Shown here: positions 1 to 9,777 of the stretch, piece after piece | Position numbering within the stretch: position 1 is the stretch's first letter | Layout: each line of letters begins with the position of its first letter | Assembly (NCBI GenBank): GCA_019155205.2 | Contig: JAHNZQ020000308.1 | Span: forward strand, 4,642,803 to 4,706,802 | Direction: 5' to 3' | From: Gracilaria vermiculophylla | Lineage: Eukaryota > Rhodophyta > Florideophyceae > Gracilariales > Gracilariaceae | DNA: 64,000 nucleotides | The notes under the pieces: generated by a model | Seen by the model: the letters and a program-made list of their open reading frames with translations, nothing else | What the model was told of the DNA's origin: nothing | Database searches by the model: none | Position numbers and translations under genes: made by a program

Positions 1-422
1 CATGACGAAGAGACGAATACGGGGCGGGGCCTCTCAGTAAAACATTCCGTGACTTTTCAAACACTGGTGTGCTGTCCGAATTGCTCGTCATGCAAACATG
101 CAGAATGTAAGAATTAAATAATGAGTGAATTTACATGGTTTATGCCGAAGGTTTAATGAGTTTTCTGTGTAACTAAGAGGTCGCTACTGTGCCTAATCTC
201 ACCAGGGCCATGTAGCAACAACATGATACATGCGGTGAAGTGCTGTCTAGAGTGCTAAGAGCTCTTTCACCATGATGCAATCCCCACATAAGGCGTTCAT
301 GGTATCAAGACTTCATGACCAAAAACAAAAACAGTGCAGCTCAAGGATTCACACGACCGGTATGCTCGGTGGTGACAAACGCAGGATAGACTGAATTTTT
401 AAACTTAGACATATCCTCATGA
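1..422. other. Left-edge intergenic / MLK 3' flank
   Basis: I see no gene here. The stretch lies downstream of the minus-strand MLK kinase and probably includes its 3' UTR. Base composition is ordinary, and I found no repeat or RNA gene. Confidence 0.5.
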
Positions 423-2210
423 CTAGCTTACTCGTCCATACGACAGACAAGTTACGTACAGCGAATCATTCCAGTCTTCGCGTATTTTGTGCAGAGGCCC
501 ATGTGAGGTGCGTGTGCACCGCTGTTCTTCGCCATAGCATGCTCCTCTTGACATGACAAACGCACACTGCTCTTGTGTGCATGCAACAGCGGTGATCATG
601 TAGTTTTCATCCCATCGTGCATGGATAGAATGGGAGGGGTATTGAAAGTCTAGCTCGACACACTGGTCTTTGTATGGTGCACCTCTCGACATGACGACGC
701 ACCATTGCATTTGGTAACGACCCTGAGTGGCAATGGAGGTGATGTGAAAGTCGGCATTCCATTTGTCTGCAATCCACTTTGACGGGAAAGTTGACGACAC
801 AATATACGATTGCTGCTTGTACTTGCGACCCCGCTGCATCGTGGAGCACACGACACCCCAACAATTTTCATTTCCAGCAACGGATGTGATGAAATAAGCT
901 TGCTCCCACTTCTGACGCACCCACTCGCGGGGAAACTCCGCGTCATGGCAGTAGTGTAGGGCCTGCTCCATGTAGCCCGAGTTGCGAGAATTGAGCACAG
1001 CGGTCCACATACCACCAGCAAAGTTGAGGCTGGTTATCCGCATCAGTAGTCCCCACTTTCTCTCCACCTCTGTGACCAAATTTGAGTAGGAAGTGTGTGA
1101 AGTGTAGCACTGGGTCTGTGGGGATAGATTTGTTCGGGCACTGGTGGAAACTATAATCCATTGATGTGTCTTGATTCGTTTCGGGAGAACAACTTTGTGT
1201 TTCTTGACAAGTGGGGCTCCAATGTCGTCCGGATCGCGCTGTTTCCTCTTGGACCCCACGACGGGCTGAATGTTTTCATAATATTCTTCCCTCTCCTGGG
1301 CCATCAAGAGCTTCTTGACTTCCTTGAGCCCCCGACTGCTATCACACAGCAACATGAGGTAGTCATAATCCGGAGCTTCCTCAAACTTCATTTGGCGAAC
1401 ATACGCTAAAAAGTATTGAAGCACCTCCGGGGCACCGCGGCACATGGCTTCGACTGTCATGCGACCTTTGGTCTCACAGACCTGCATGTTCTTGTCTTCG
1501 CCAGAGTAGCCCTGCCAGGGAAGCGAACCGTGGAAGAGATACAGAAGCATGTAGCCCAGACTTTCGAGGTCATCACGTCGCGAAAGCCAGCGACCGAGGT
1601 GGGCATTGACCGAGGCGTAGCGCACGGTGCCCGAGAAGTGATCTACTCGCTGGCCGTACGGGATGTGGCCGCCTGGCTTGGACAGGTCTCTCCACCGGGA
1701 GGCGAGCCCCAGGTCGACCATGAAGAGGCCGCGGCTAGGGTCAATGACATTGTCCTCCGAGTAAGCGCACAGAAAGTTCTCGGGCTTGACGTCGCCGTGG
1801 ACGTAGCCCTTGGTGTGCAGCTTGCGCAGCAGCTGAACACACTTGTAGCCAATGACGGAGACGGTTTCCCAGGACAGACCGCGCGGCGGGCGGCTCTCCA
1901 AGAGGCGCTGCAACGTGGGGCCGAGAAGATCCATGACCATGACGTAGTAGCGACCATGGTGGCCGGTGTAGTACACGCGAGGGGCGCCGTCGCCGTTCAT
2001 GTAGCGCATGACCTCCCATTCGCGGCGTGCGATGGAGCCGGACCGATGTTCGAGTTTAATGGCGACCTTGCGACTGCTGTGGATGTGCTCACCCATGTAG
2101 ACGTCTCCAAAGTGACCGGATCCCAGGTGAGCATGCTTGAGAACGATGTAGCGGCGAGAGCCCTCGCCGACCTGGACGGGGACGGGGTCCTTGCGCGACT
2201 CGTCGCCCAT
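423..2210 (-). CDS. MLK: MUT9-like / photoregulatory casein kinase 1 (MLK/PPK family)
   Basis: Serine/threonine kinase of the CK1 group, 595 aa, expected to be nuclear. Family members in plants and Chlamydomonas (MUT9, MLK1-4/PPK1-4) phosphorylate histone H3 and light- or clock-signalling proteins. Visible motifs are the P-loop GSGHFGDVYMG (res 30-40), VAIK with K52, catalytic loop HGDVKPEN with D140, DLG at 166-168 in place of DFG, and the CK1-type stretch GTVRYASVNAHLGR (194-207). A basic nuclear-signal-like segment follows at about 320-350. The C-terminal ~240 residues form Trp-containing repeats (FPSKWIADKW, HKIREDW) ending in LSYGRVS, which match the plant MLK C-terminal domain. The reading frame stays open 250 codons upstream through a C-rich tract, but that part is low-complexity. 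I chose the ATG at 2210, where kinase-family sequence begins. It is divergent from CDC16. Confidence 0.9.
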   Translation of the reverse strand: MGDESRKDPVPVQVGEGSRRYIVLKHAHLGSGHFGDVYMGEHIHSSRKVAIKLEHRSGSIARREWEVMRYMNGDGAPRVYYTGHHGRYYVMVMDLLGPTLQRLLESRPPRGLSWETVSVIGYKCVQLLRKLHTKGYVHGDVKPENFLCAYSEDNVIDPSRGLFMVDLGLASRWRDLSKPGGHIPYGQRVDHFSGTVRYASVNAHLGRWLSRRDDLESLGYMLLYLFHGSLPWQGYSGEDKNMQVCETKGRMTVEAMCRGAPEVLQYFLAYVRQMKFEEAPDYDYLMLLCDSSRGLKEVKKLLMAQEREEYYENIQPVVGSKRKQRDPDDIGAPLVKKHKVVLPKRIKTHQWIIVSTSARTNLSPQTQCYTSHTSYSNLVTEVERKWGLLMRITSLNFAGGMWTAVLNSRNSGYMEQALHYCHDAEFPREWVRQKWEQAYFITSVAGNENCWGVVCSTMQRGRKYKQQSYIVSSTFPSKWIADKWNADFHITSIATQGRYQMQWCVVMSRGAPYKDQCVELDFQYPSHSIHARWDENYMITAVACTQEQCAFVMSRGACYGEEQRCTRTSHGPLHKIREDWNDSLYVTCLSYGRVS

Positions 2211-2288
2211 GGCAAGGAGGGGGGTTGGGTGGTTGGCGGCGGCGTGAATTGCGCGCGCGCGCGCTGGCGGTTGCGGACGGGGTAGGCA

Positions 2289-2363
<75 letters not shown>
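2289..2363. repeat. Uninterrupted G75 homopolymer (C75 on the MLK sense strand)
   Basis: Seventy-five consecutive G on the + strand, 79 nt upstream of the MLK start codon, so the MLK leader reads poly-C. The run may be real or an assembly artefact. Confidence 0.95.
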
Positions 2364-2364
<1 letters not shown>

Positions 2365-2785
2365 AGGGGCGGGCAGAGCTGGCAAAAAGAAGAAAAAAGA
2401 GTCGAAAAGGGAGTGCGAAACGAAAGGTTGATGCGAAACGCAGGCGAGAGGCCCGTTGAGCAGCGCGAACAGTAAAAAGATACGTACACGCGCACGGGCG
2501 GGAGGGGGGCTGGCGAGCTGCGCCGGCGGCGGGCGGCAGGCGGGTCGGCAACGCAGAGCGGATGCAACGCAGCAGCGGAGCGCGGGAGGGGGGGGGGGGG
2601 GATGTGCCGAGGGCGGCGCGCGTTATAGTCGGTAGCGGTGGGCGGGGCGGGCGGCGTGCGCAGCGAGGGCGGGGACGCGGCGCAAGGCAGCGGCGCGCGC
2701 GCGCACGGAAGACAGCGCGAGGCGGGCGCGCACGCGAGCCGAGGCCAGGCACGCGCCGGCGCGGCACTTGCGCACGACGCGGGGC

Positions 2786-2787
2786 GC

Positions 2788-2818
<31 letters not shown>

Positions 2819-2896
2819 GCGGCAGCGGCGGCGGCGGCAGCGGCAGCGGCGGCGGCAGCAGCGGCGTCCGGCGGCGGCGGCGGCGGCGGCGGCGGC
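2786..2896. repeat. CGG-rich triplet repeat
   Basis: Imperfect (GGC)n tract interrupted by AGC and a few other triplets, in the GC-rich region upstream of MLK. Confidence 0.85.
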
Positions 2897-3447
2897 GCGT
2901 GCACTGCGCGGCCGTGTGGAGGCGCGATGCGCACCCGCGCGCGGCGCACAGCGCCTCCACCGCGTGCCGCCGCGCGATGGGTCACGGCGCGCGCGCGCCC
3001 CGATCGGGCGCGGCCGCCGCCCCGGCGCGCGCGAGAGCGCCAGGAGCTGCGCAGAACGCGTGCGCGAGCGGCCGCGCTTGGCGGCGGCGCTCCGCGCACG
3101 TGGCCACGCGCGCCACAATTCAGCGCGCCGCGCGCAACTCGCGCACCGCGCGCCAGCGGCGTGCGCGCGTCGCGCTGCGCGCTGTCATACCTTCCGCTTA
3201 CAGCGCGCCGTAACACAAGCCGTCACACTGCGCGCTGCTGCGCGCGGAGAACGCGCGCCGAGGGGCGCGGCGCGTCGTGTGTTTCCGAAAATTCAAACTG
3301 CCGTCACGCTGGCGTGTGGAAGCTGCGATGGAACGCGCCGCGCACGCCCAGCCAGCCGCCTAGCCGTGTCAGCTGTGCCATCGCCGCGCCGCCACCGCCA
3401 CCACGCCGCAGCCGCCACGCCGCAGCCGCCACGCCGCCACCGCCGCT

Positions 3448-3503
<56 letters not shown>
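3448..3503. repeat. (GCC)n triplet repeat
   Basis: Near-perfect run of about 18 GCC units in the same divergent promoter region. It could fold as a hairpin on either strand. Confidence 0.9.
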
Positions 3504-3504
<1 letters not shown>

Positions 3505-4592
3505 CGCAAGCGCATCGCATTCACGTATCGCTTGCGGCAGCGACATGATGTAAGTTATCGTGCAATGGCATTTTTTGTTGGCGCTAGCACCCCGCCGCCG
3601 CGTCTCATTCGCTGTCCGCCGTCGCACTTACACCGCGCGTGCAACTCGGCGCGCTTCGTCGCCCCTTGCATTCCACATCACCAAAACAAAACGCGCGCCA
3701 GCCCCCCGACTGCGGCGCGCATCGCCGTTTGCGCTCGCTTCCACATATGTACCACATGCTACGTCGGCGCGCTCGACGCGTGCTGCAAGCTGCGCCACGA
3801 CTCTCGCAGTCGCCAGCCGCCTTGTGTTGGTCCTTCGTCGCGTCGCGCGCTCTCGCGAGCTGCCTCGAGATCCGCGATCACGCACACGCCCTCACGTGCG
3901 CCACACACCACGCTTGCGTCGTAATCTACAACCACCGCCCCTGCCATCCAGCAGAGCCGTGCGTGTGCGCTCTCGTGTCTCGCCGCGCACGTACTGTGCA
4001 GGTACAGCGCATATCGCTGCGCTATCAAGCCGTTGCCGCGTGTTGTCGGGTCGTGAGTTCGGCCCGGCCGAGCTGATATTTCCTCGCGCGCTGCCAACTT
4101 TTTGGCGAGCGCGTTCCACTCATTTTCGCGCGCGCCGAATACGTCTCGTCTTCGCGCCGTCACGCCCCGCCCGCGCGCCCGCCGCGCACAGCTTGCCGCC
4201 CCGCGCTCGGCAGTCGGCCCGCACTGCCCTCTTCTCGCGCCCCACCGCGCGCCACACTGCGCGCGATCAGAGCTGCGCCGCGCCGGTGGCAGCGCGCAGT
4301 AGCCCCCCGCGTGCCCCTCGTTTTGGTGCACCAAAACTACCACTCGTGTGCAGCCCCCGTCACTTTATTCTTCGTGTCACGTGTCATCCGCTGTCCGATT
4401 GTGCCCGCCACAACAAGCCGCTCGCCCTGCCACCGTTGCATGTGCCATCACTCTCTGTCGTGAGCACCCACACCACCCAACGCCGCCCAGCTCGCAATAC
4501 TTCACCACGTGTCTGCTGCCATCTTGCCTTTACGTCTGTACTATGTGTACACCATGCCCTGCTGTTCACGTTGCATTGTGCCGCCGCATCAA

Positions 4593-4606
4593 CCCCCCCC
4601 CCCCCC
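4593..4606. repeat. C14 run upstream of CDC16
   Basis: Fourteen consecutive C on the CDC16 sense strand, 210 nt before its first ATG. Confidence 0.9.
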
Positions 4607-4816
4607 GAACCATTAATATTTATTACTTTATTTAAATCTTGTACCAAAACACGTAGCGCGACCTTTGACACCTCAACCAATATGCTTCATGTCCAAACGA
4701 CCGTACCACCACGCCCGCACCAGCCGCCGTCGTCTCTGCCACCGCGTGCTGCACGAGATCCCCCCAACCACTAACACACACATGCCGCTTGCGCCCAGCC
4801 TAACCTCCAATTCGTT

Positions 4817-6487
4817 ATGAGAGAGCAAGAAAAGCAACCCTCACCGTCGCAATCCAACACCAATCGCATCATGTCTCACTCACCCAACTCACTTCTACCT
4901 TCCTTCCAGCAAAAGGTATCGCTGTACCATCAACTTGGAATGCACCAAACCGCCATCTTTTACGCCGATAAAGCAGCCTCAATCTCGTCAACTCCGCAGC
5001 AGCTCATAATCCAGGCCCGACTCTTCTTTTCGCTCACCCAGTACCGAAGGGCATTGCACATCCTGGAAACAAACCAGCTGTCATCGCAGCACCAGACCGC
5101 CAGGCTGCTAGCCGCCCAATGTTACTTTGAGCTCCGCGATTATGACGCCTGTCTGTCTTTGCTGGGCGATGAACAAGATGTGGACAGCGCCATCTCCACG
5201 TTGACGCTGCGAGGAGCTCCGCGCGAACTGCATGCCGCTCTGTGCGTTCTGCGCGCTCGAGTCCACGAACGTCTGGAGAATCCAGAGTGCGCCTTGCTGT
5301 GGTACAAGCGCGCCTTTCGATGCGATATTTTCTGTGTCGAGGCCTTTGAAGCCCTCTCGAGTGCAGGCTTGCTTCCCCCACCGCAGGCTGCAAAATTCGT
5401 CACGGAATCGCTCTCGGACACCTCGTCAACATCTCAACTTCATGCCCACGCTGTGGCCCGAAAATGGATTTCGTCCTACTATACCGCCTATGCCAACCAC
5501 GATGTCGAAACGCCGTCATCGCCTCCCATGAACGACAACATCGACTTGACCATTGTGCATGCGAAACGCAAATTCGTTTCATTAGATTTCGGCAGTTGTC
5601 TAGAGCACTGCCGCCAGGTTTTGCGCCAAGACCCGCACGCTGACAAAGTGCTGCCAATGTATCTCGCCACGTTGGTGGAACTGAATGAAAGGCACGAACT
5701 CTTTGTCACGGCTCACAATCTGGTCGACAACTCGCCAAAGTCTGCCATTAGCTGGCTTGCTGTTGGCTACCATTACCTAGCCAGCGGCAAGCCCGAACTG
5801 GCGCGGCGTTTCTTCCAGAAATGCACCTCGCTTGACATGCGAGTGGCGCCGGCGTGGATAGCGATTGGCCATGCGTTTGGCGCTCAGGATGAGAGTGATC
5901 AAGCGATGGCTGCGTACCGAACCGTCACACGATTATTTCCTGGCTCGCAAGAACCTCACTTGTTCATGGGCATGGAGTACGTGCGTCAAGGCTCTCTGAA
6001 TCAAGCCGCCACCATGCTCCGCCGTGCGGCAGAAGCTTGCCCGAAAGACCCGGCCCCGGTGCATGAGCTTGGCGTCGTCATGTACCGCATGGGAGACCAT
6101 GCTGCCGCCGCGAGCTACTTCAAGGAAGCTTTGACACTTTGGGAGGCCGGAGAGACGGCGAACGATCTGTCGCGCAGAAGTGGCAAACGAGCGGAAGCAG
6201 AGGAGGCTACGCTCGTTAACCTGGGTCATTGTCACCGACGGCTTAAAGACTACAGTGCGGCGAAGCGGTGCTACGAGCGAGCGCTCGCTGTGCGTCCACG
6301 CAGCGCCGGTACTTGTGGGGCTCTGGGAATGACCTTGCACGCCATGTGGGACTTGGAAGGCGCGGTGGCCATGTATCATCGAGCACTACGGAACAATCCC
6401 GAGGATGCCAATTGTAGCGAACTCCTGGAGCGGGCGCTCTATGACATGTTTTTAGTGAGACCTTGTGCGAGCGTGGATTTGCCCTAG
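4817..6487 (+). CDS. CDC16: Anaphase-promoting complex subunit 6 (CDC16), TPR protein
   Basis: Scaffold TPR subunit of the nuclear APC/C ubiquitin ligase, which drives the metaphase-anaphase transition. The 556-aa product is slightly shorter than the animal protein (about 620). It has the APC6-type N-terminus (FYADKAASIS), then tetratricopeptide helices almost to the end. Characteristic blocks are LWYKRAFRCDIFCVEAFEAL, NDNIDLTIVHAKRKF and LERALYDM near the C-terminus. It is uninterrupted. The first ATG (4817) is used; a second at 4871 has an equally good context and would remove 18 residues. It is divergent from MLK, and its stop lies 153 bp from that of the convergent FKBP-TPR gene. Confidence 0.93.
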   Translation: MREQEKQPSPSQSNTNRIMSHSPNSLLPSFQQKVSLYHQLGMHQTAIFYADKAASISSTPQQLIIQARLFFSLTQYRRALHILETNQLSSQHQTARLLAAQCYFELRDYDACLSLLGDEQDVDSAISTLTLRGAPRELHAALCVLRARVHERLENPECALLWYKRAFRCDIFCVEAFEALSSAGLLPPPQAAKFVTESLSDTSSTSQLHAHAVARKWISSYYTAYANHDVETPSSPPMNDNIDLTIVHAKRKFVSLDFGSCLEHCRQVLRQDPHADKVLPMYLATLVELNERHELFVTAHNLVDNSPKSAISWLAVGYHYLASGKPELARRFFQKCTSLDMRVAPAWIAIGHAFGAQDESDQAMAAYRTVTRLFPGSQEPHLFMGMEYVRQGSLNQAATMLRRAAEACPKDPAPVHELGVVMYRMGDHAAAASYFKEALTLWEAGETANDLSRRSGKRAEAEEATLVNLGHCHRRLKDYSAAKRCYERALAVRPRSAGTCGALGMTLHAMWDLEGAVAMYHRALRNNPEDANCSELLERALYDMFLVRPCASVDLP

Positions 6488-6640
6488 TCGAGCGAGAACA
6501 TGATTCTATCACAGTTTTTGGCTGTGGTTGAGCTATGCGAATTGGTGCTGCAGCGCTCCTCACGGCTGTTAAGGAAGTTAGTACCAACTTGCAGAGGTTT
6601 GCGCATTTTCATACCACTGAGATTGCGAAAAAAGAGAAGG

Positions 6641-7453
6641 TTAATCTATGACTGGCTGTTTGAAGATTGGGCTCTGCGGCATTACGCTGTATGTCTCTGC
6701 AAAGTTTTCACGTCGCTTGTTCATCACTTCAATGGTCTCCTTTTCAATGCGAGAGGCTTCTCTTTCGACAAGCGCATCACCGGGCACCAAACTTTTGGCT
6801 CTCCGCAGATCGCGAATTGCTCTTACCATGTTATCCAACTCGATTTCAGCTTGTGAACGACGATAAAAAGCTTTGGCGTCCGGACTTTCCAACGCATCAC
6901 AATCTGCAATGACATTCACCCAATGATTCGTCATCCTAAGGTGACACATCGCGAGATTGGACCGCACCCTCGCAGTGCACACGGGGTCGCCCGCAGCCCT
7001 GCTGGCATGTAGAGCCTTTGCATAGAGGAGAACAGCACTCTTGTAGTCCTTGAACTTGTCTGCTGCTCTAAACGCATCATTTCCTTGTTTGCGTAACTCG
7101 TCCGCACGAGTTTGTAACTCCTCTGGAGCAAGGCAATGGGATTTTGTGATCTTTGTCACGGTGAGTGAGCATATTCGATTGCGGTTGTGCAATAACGTTG
7201 CAGTGGTATTGATCGCGATGCCCGTGGCAAGCTCTTGAACCCAAGGTTTTGCCTGCTTTTCACCGATAATGAAAGAAAACATCGTGGGTTGCATGTTTGG
7301 GTATTCCAGCGATACTGAGACAACATCGCCCTCACTGGTGACAGTTGCCCCTGGTTTTACGGATGATTTGCTGATTGCATAATCCAATGTCGGGTCCGGT
7401 CCTGCTACCTCGAGAGGAAACGATTCTTGAAAAGGTTCTGATGTGTCTCCCAT
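6641..7453 (-). CDS. TPR co-chaperone-like protein with degenerate FKBP-like N-terminus
   Basis: 270-aa soluble protein. Residues about 20-110 look like a reduced FKBP fold: beta-rich, with a WVQELATGI segment and ending in CSLTVTKI, as FKBP domains do. The first half is too short for a full prolyl-isomerase site. Residues about 115-235 form three TPR-like units (RADELRKQGNDAFRAADKF, AVLLYAKALHA, AFYRRSQAEIELDN), followed by a charged helix. This layout matches immunophilin-type co-chaperones (AIP, FKBP8 or TTC9-like) that may bind HSP90 or HSP70 tails. I cannot name the orthologue. It is uninterrupted, starts at a clear ATG and is head-to-head with RPSA at 421 bp, so the two may share a promoter. 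Confidence 0.75.
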   Translation of the reverse strand: MGDTSEPFQESFPLEVAGPDPTLDYAISKSSVKPGATVTSEGDVVSVSLEYPNMQPTMFSFIIGEKQAKPWVQELATGIAINTTATLLHNRNRICSLTVTKITKSHCLAPEELQTRADELRKQGNDAFRAADKFKDYKSAVLLYAKALHASRAAGDPVCTARVRSNLAMCHLRMTNHWVNVIADCDALESPDAKAFYRRSQAEIELDNMVRAIRDLRRAKSLVPGDALVEREASRIEKETIEVMNKRRENFAETYSVMPQSPIFKQPVID

Positions 7454-7874
7454 CTGAATCTGTGATAAATATGACGTCTCTTTAGTGGGAACCCTCTCTG
7501 GCTATGGCCTCCGAGCATAAAAGTGGGACATGGGCTGATGCAGAAATTTACCGGAATGTGGGAAGAGGCGTGTGGCACATATACAGGGAGTTTCGGATCA
7601 GATTTTGAGTTTTGGCGGGTGGTGAATGCAGAGGCATTTTTCAGTGTACGCGTGTCCACAATGCAACGTTGCCCTAAATAAACCATCGTCACCGCCGTCA
7701 TCGCCGGCGTCCCTATGTCGCCCCACTCTGTTACCGCACCACGTTTGAGCTAGGAGCGCGTTGCCATCAGAGTTTTGCTTCGCCTTTTCCAGCAGCGATC
7801 GCGCTATTCTTCGCGCCTGTGCAGCTCCCGGCACCGTGTAGAAGTGTTTAGTTGCTCCCGGAACGAATATCAGC
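7454..7874. promoter_or_regulatory. Divergent promoter between TPR gene and RPSA
   Basis: 421 bp between two start codons on opposite strands. It has ordinary composition, unlike the GC-rich islands at other pairs. No convincing TATA box or repeat was seen. Confidence 0.55.
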
Positions 7875-9002
7875 ATGGTTGCATCTACCGCCTTGTCTCC
7901 TCGTGAGGAGGATGTCTGCAAGATGCTCAAGTGCAACACTCACTTGGGCACCAAGAACTGCGATGTTCTGATGGAACCCTACGTGTACAAGCGTCGTTAT
8001 GATGGTAAGTTGAGAGAATACTGTTCATGTGCTTAAACATGTGTCGCAAATGAAATACGGATGCGCGCGCATCAAATATGTGGATCTCCGTGATTTCGCG
8101 GTCGTTGTCGTTGCCAGTCGAACACACTTGGTTCCCCAGCAGAATTGTACTGACGTGTTTATCATATGGCGATCTTGACCTGCTTTCTGGTCGAATCAAT
8201 TGAACTTATAAAAGGGGTACACCTCATCAACATCGCGACTACTTACGATAAAATCATGCTTGCTGCGCGTGTTATCGCTGCGATTGACAATCCCGCTGAT
8301 GTCGTCGCCGTATCCGCTCGTCCGTACGGACAGCGCGCTGTTCTGAAGTTCTCTCACTACACCGGAGCACATGCCATTGCTGGTCGCTGGACTCCCGGCC
8401 AGCTCACCAACCAAATCCAGAAGAAATTCCAAGAGCCCCGGCTTCTTGTCGTGACCGATCCGCGAACTGATGCCCAAGCTATTACTGAAGCTTCTTACTG
8501 TAACATTCCTACAATTGCTTTCTGTGACACCGACTCTCCTCTGCGATACGTCGATGTAGCTATTCCGGCAAACAACAAGGCGAAGCACTCTATTGCTCTT
8601 CTTTGGTGGCTTTTGGCCCGAGAAGTCCTTTACTTGCGTGGAACCATTCAGCGTTCAGAGCCGTGGGACGTGATGGTAGATCTCTTCTTCTACCGTGATC
8701 CTGAGGAGCTGGACAAGGCCGAGGAGGCTGCTGCCGCTGTAACTAGCGCACTTACTGCTGCCCCGGCTACTGCCTACGATGCAACCCCACTTGATCCAGC
8801 TGCCTTTGCTACCACTGCGCCTGACGCTGGCGCGGACTGGAGCGCACCTGCACCGACGCCTGCGGACTTCGATGCCGGGGCGGCCACCGAGCAGATGGAT
8901 TGGACCGCAGACGTTGCCGTTACTACTGCTGAGGCCAGTTCTTGGACTATTCCTCCAACTGGTGCTCCAGCAGAGACCAACGCATTCACCCAACAATTTT
9001 AG
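7875..9002 (+). CDS. RPSA: 40S ribosomal protein SA (uS2), spliced
   Basis: Small-subunit protein uS2 of the cytosolic ribosome (laminin-receptor family), 305 aa. Exon 1 is 7875-8004 and exon 2 is 8215-9002. The phase-1 join turns G+GG into Gly and gives RRYDG-VHLINI, matching the family block before the rRNA-binding core. Family motifs are [80 protein letters not shown] and [16 protein letters not shown]. The C-terminal tail is acidic, Ala- and Trp-containing and variable, as in other eukaryotes. It proves the window is nuclear eukaryotic DNA. Confidence 0.97.
8005..8214 (+). other. RPSA intron
   Basis: 210-nt phase-1 intron with donor GTAAGT and acceptor AAAAG. It is placed by the conserved RPSA protein across the junction. 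An ATG inside it (8166) would open exon 2 without exon 1 and is not the real start. I saw no embedded snoRNA boxes. Confidence 0.9.
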
Positions 9003-9777
9003 ATCGCCAACTCCAACTTTCGTACGACTTGAACAAGCGCATAGTAAATAAGTTGACGGTCCAAAGTTTGTACTCTTCTTCTATTGACAATGTAAGATTT
9101 ACAATCAGGCGTGCAGCTACAAATGATCGCCAGTGCTTTGTCGAAAAGCAGTAGAATACGCATTTGTGATGCCCATCTCTTTGTCGTGGGATCTGAAGTA
9201 CGGCCTAGGAATTCAGCATTGGAACCTAGCTGGCAGTTGCGCCTTTACTGAGTAAGGTGGTGCCCGGTTACGAGTAACAAGCTTTTCAAAGCATCGGAAA
9301 AGAGTTAAAGACAACCACCTAATGGTATCATAAATCTGATCAACATGTCAATAACGACTTCTGGAATAAGAACAACGTGTATGGTTGGGGATAGAGAAAC
9401 ACCTGTAAGATGGGTCTCTGTTAAGCTTGGAGTTCGTCCGCAGCGTCCACGTTAATGAAGAAAAACGTCATCGAGACCTACTCCTAGAAACGAGCATGTT
9501 TCAAGGCAAGCCATCCTACAAAAAAAAAAGATTAAAGAACTTTTATTCGTTGTCCTACTCATATAAAGTACACGTACGTGAGTTGACAATTATTCACAGA
9601 CGACTTTTCCTATCTACTATGGTTAGATACATGTCAGTGCTTTGCTTTTGCTTCAGATGACAAAACACGAATGAACTTCGATCAATATTGTTGAGTACAG
9701 AAAACGCATATCAGATTGAAGCAAGACAGCGAATTACTGAAACCAGGAGATTGGATATGAATAATGTCGCACGCTTC
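9003..9777. other. Convergent intergenic, RPSA / PI3K-like
   Basis: 775 bp of AT-leaning sequence between two converging genes. It holds only short random open frames; I see no gene. Confidence 0.55.

Larger units (their letters stand above)
2211..4816. promoter_or_regulatory. GC-rich divergent promoter region between MLK and CDC16
   Basis: 2.6 kb of very GC-rich DNA, dense in GCGC, separating two head-to-head genes. It contains a 75-nt G run, a G14 run at 2588-2601, CGG/CCG triplet tracts and a C14 run at 4593-4606. Long open frames occur on both strands, but they encode Arg/Ala/Pro-rich low-complexity peptides and I regard them as by-products of composition. It probably holds the 5' UTRs and a shared, CpG-island-like promoter. 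I found no clear TATA box. Confidence 0.6.

Noticed and set aside
1416..2285. Long open frame antisense to MLK
   Set aside because: It mirrors the GC-rich kinase codons on the other strand, shows no family motif, and the kinase is well supported.
2211..2960. 250-codon N-terminal extension of MLK through the poly-C tract
   Set aside because: Low-complexity Arg/Pro sequence. Family similarity starts only after the ATG at 2210.
2562..4774. Several 190-400 codon frames in the MLK/CDC16 intergenic region
   Set aside because: They overlap each other in different frames and strands and consist of Arg, Ala and Pro from GC-rich DNA.
8166..8214. ATG at 8166 as the RPSA start
   Set aside because: It lies inside an intron. 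Exon 1 at 7875 supplies the conserved N-terminus.
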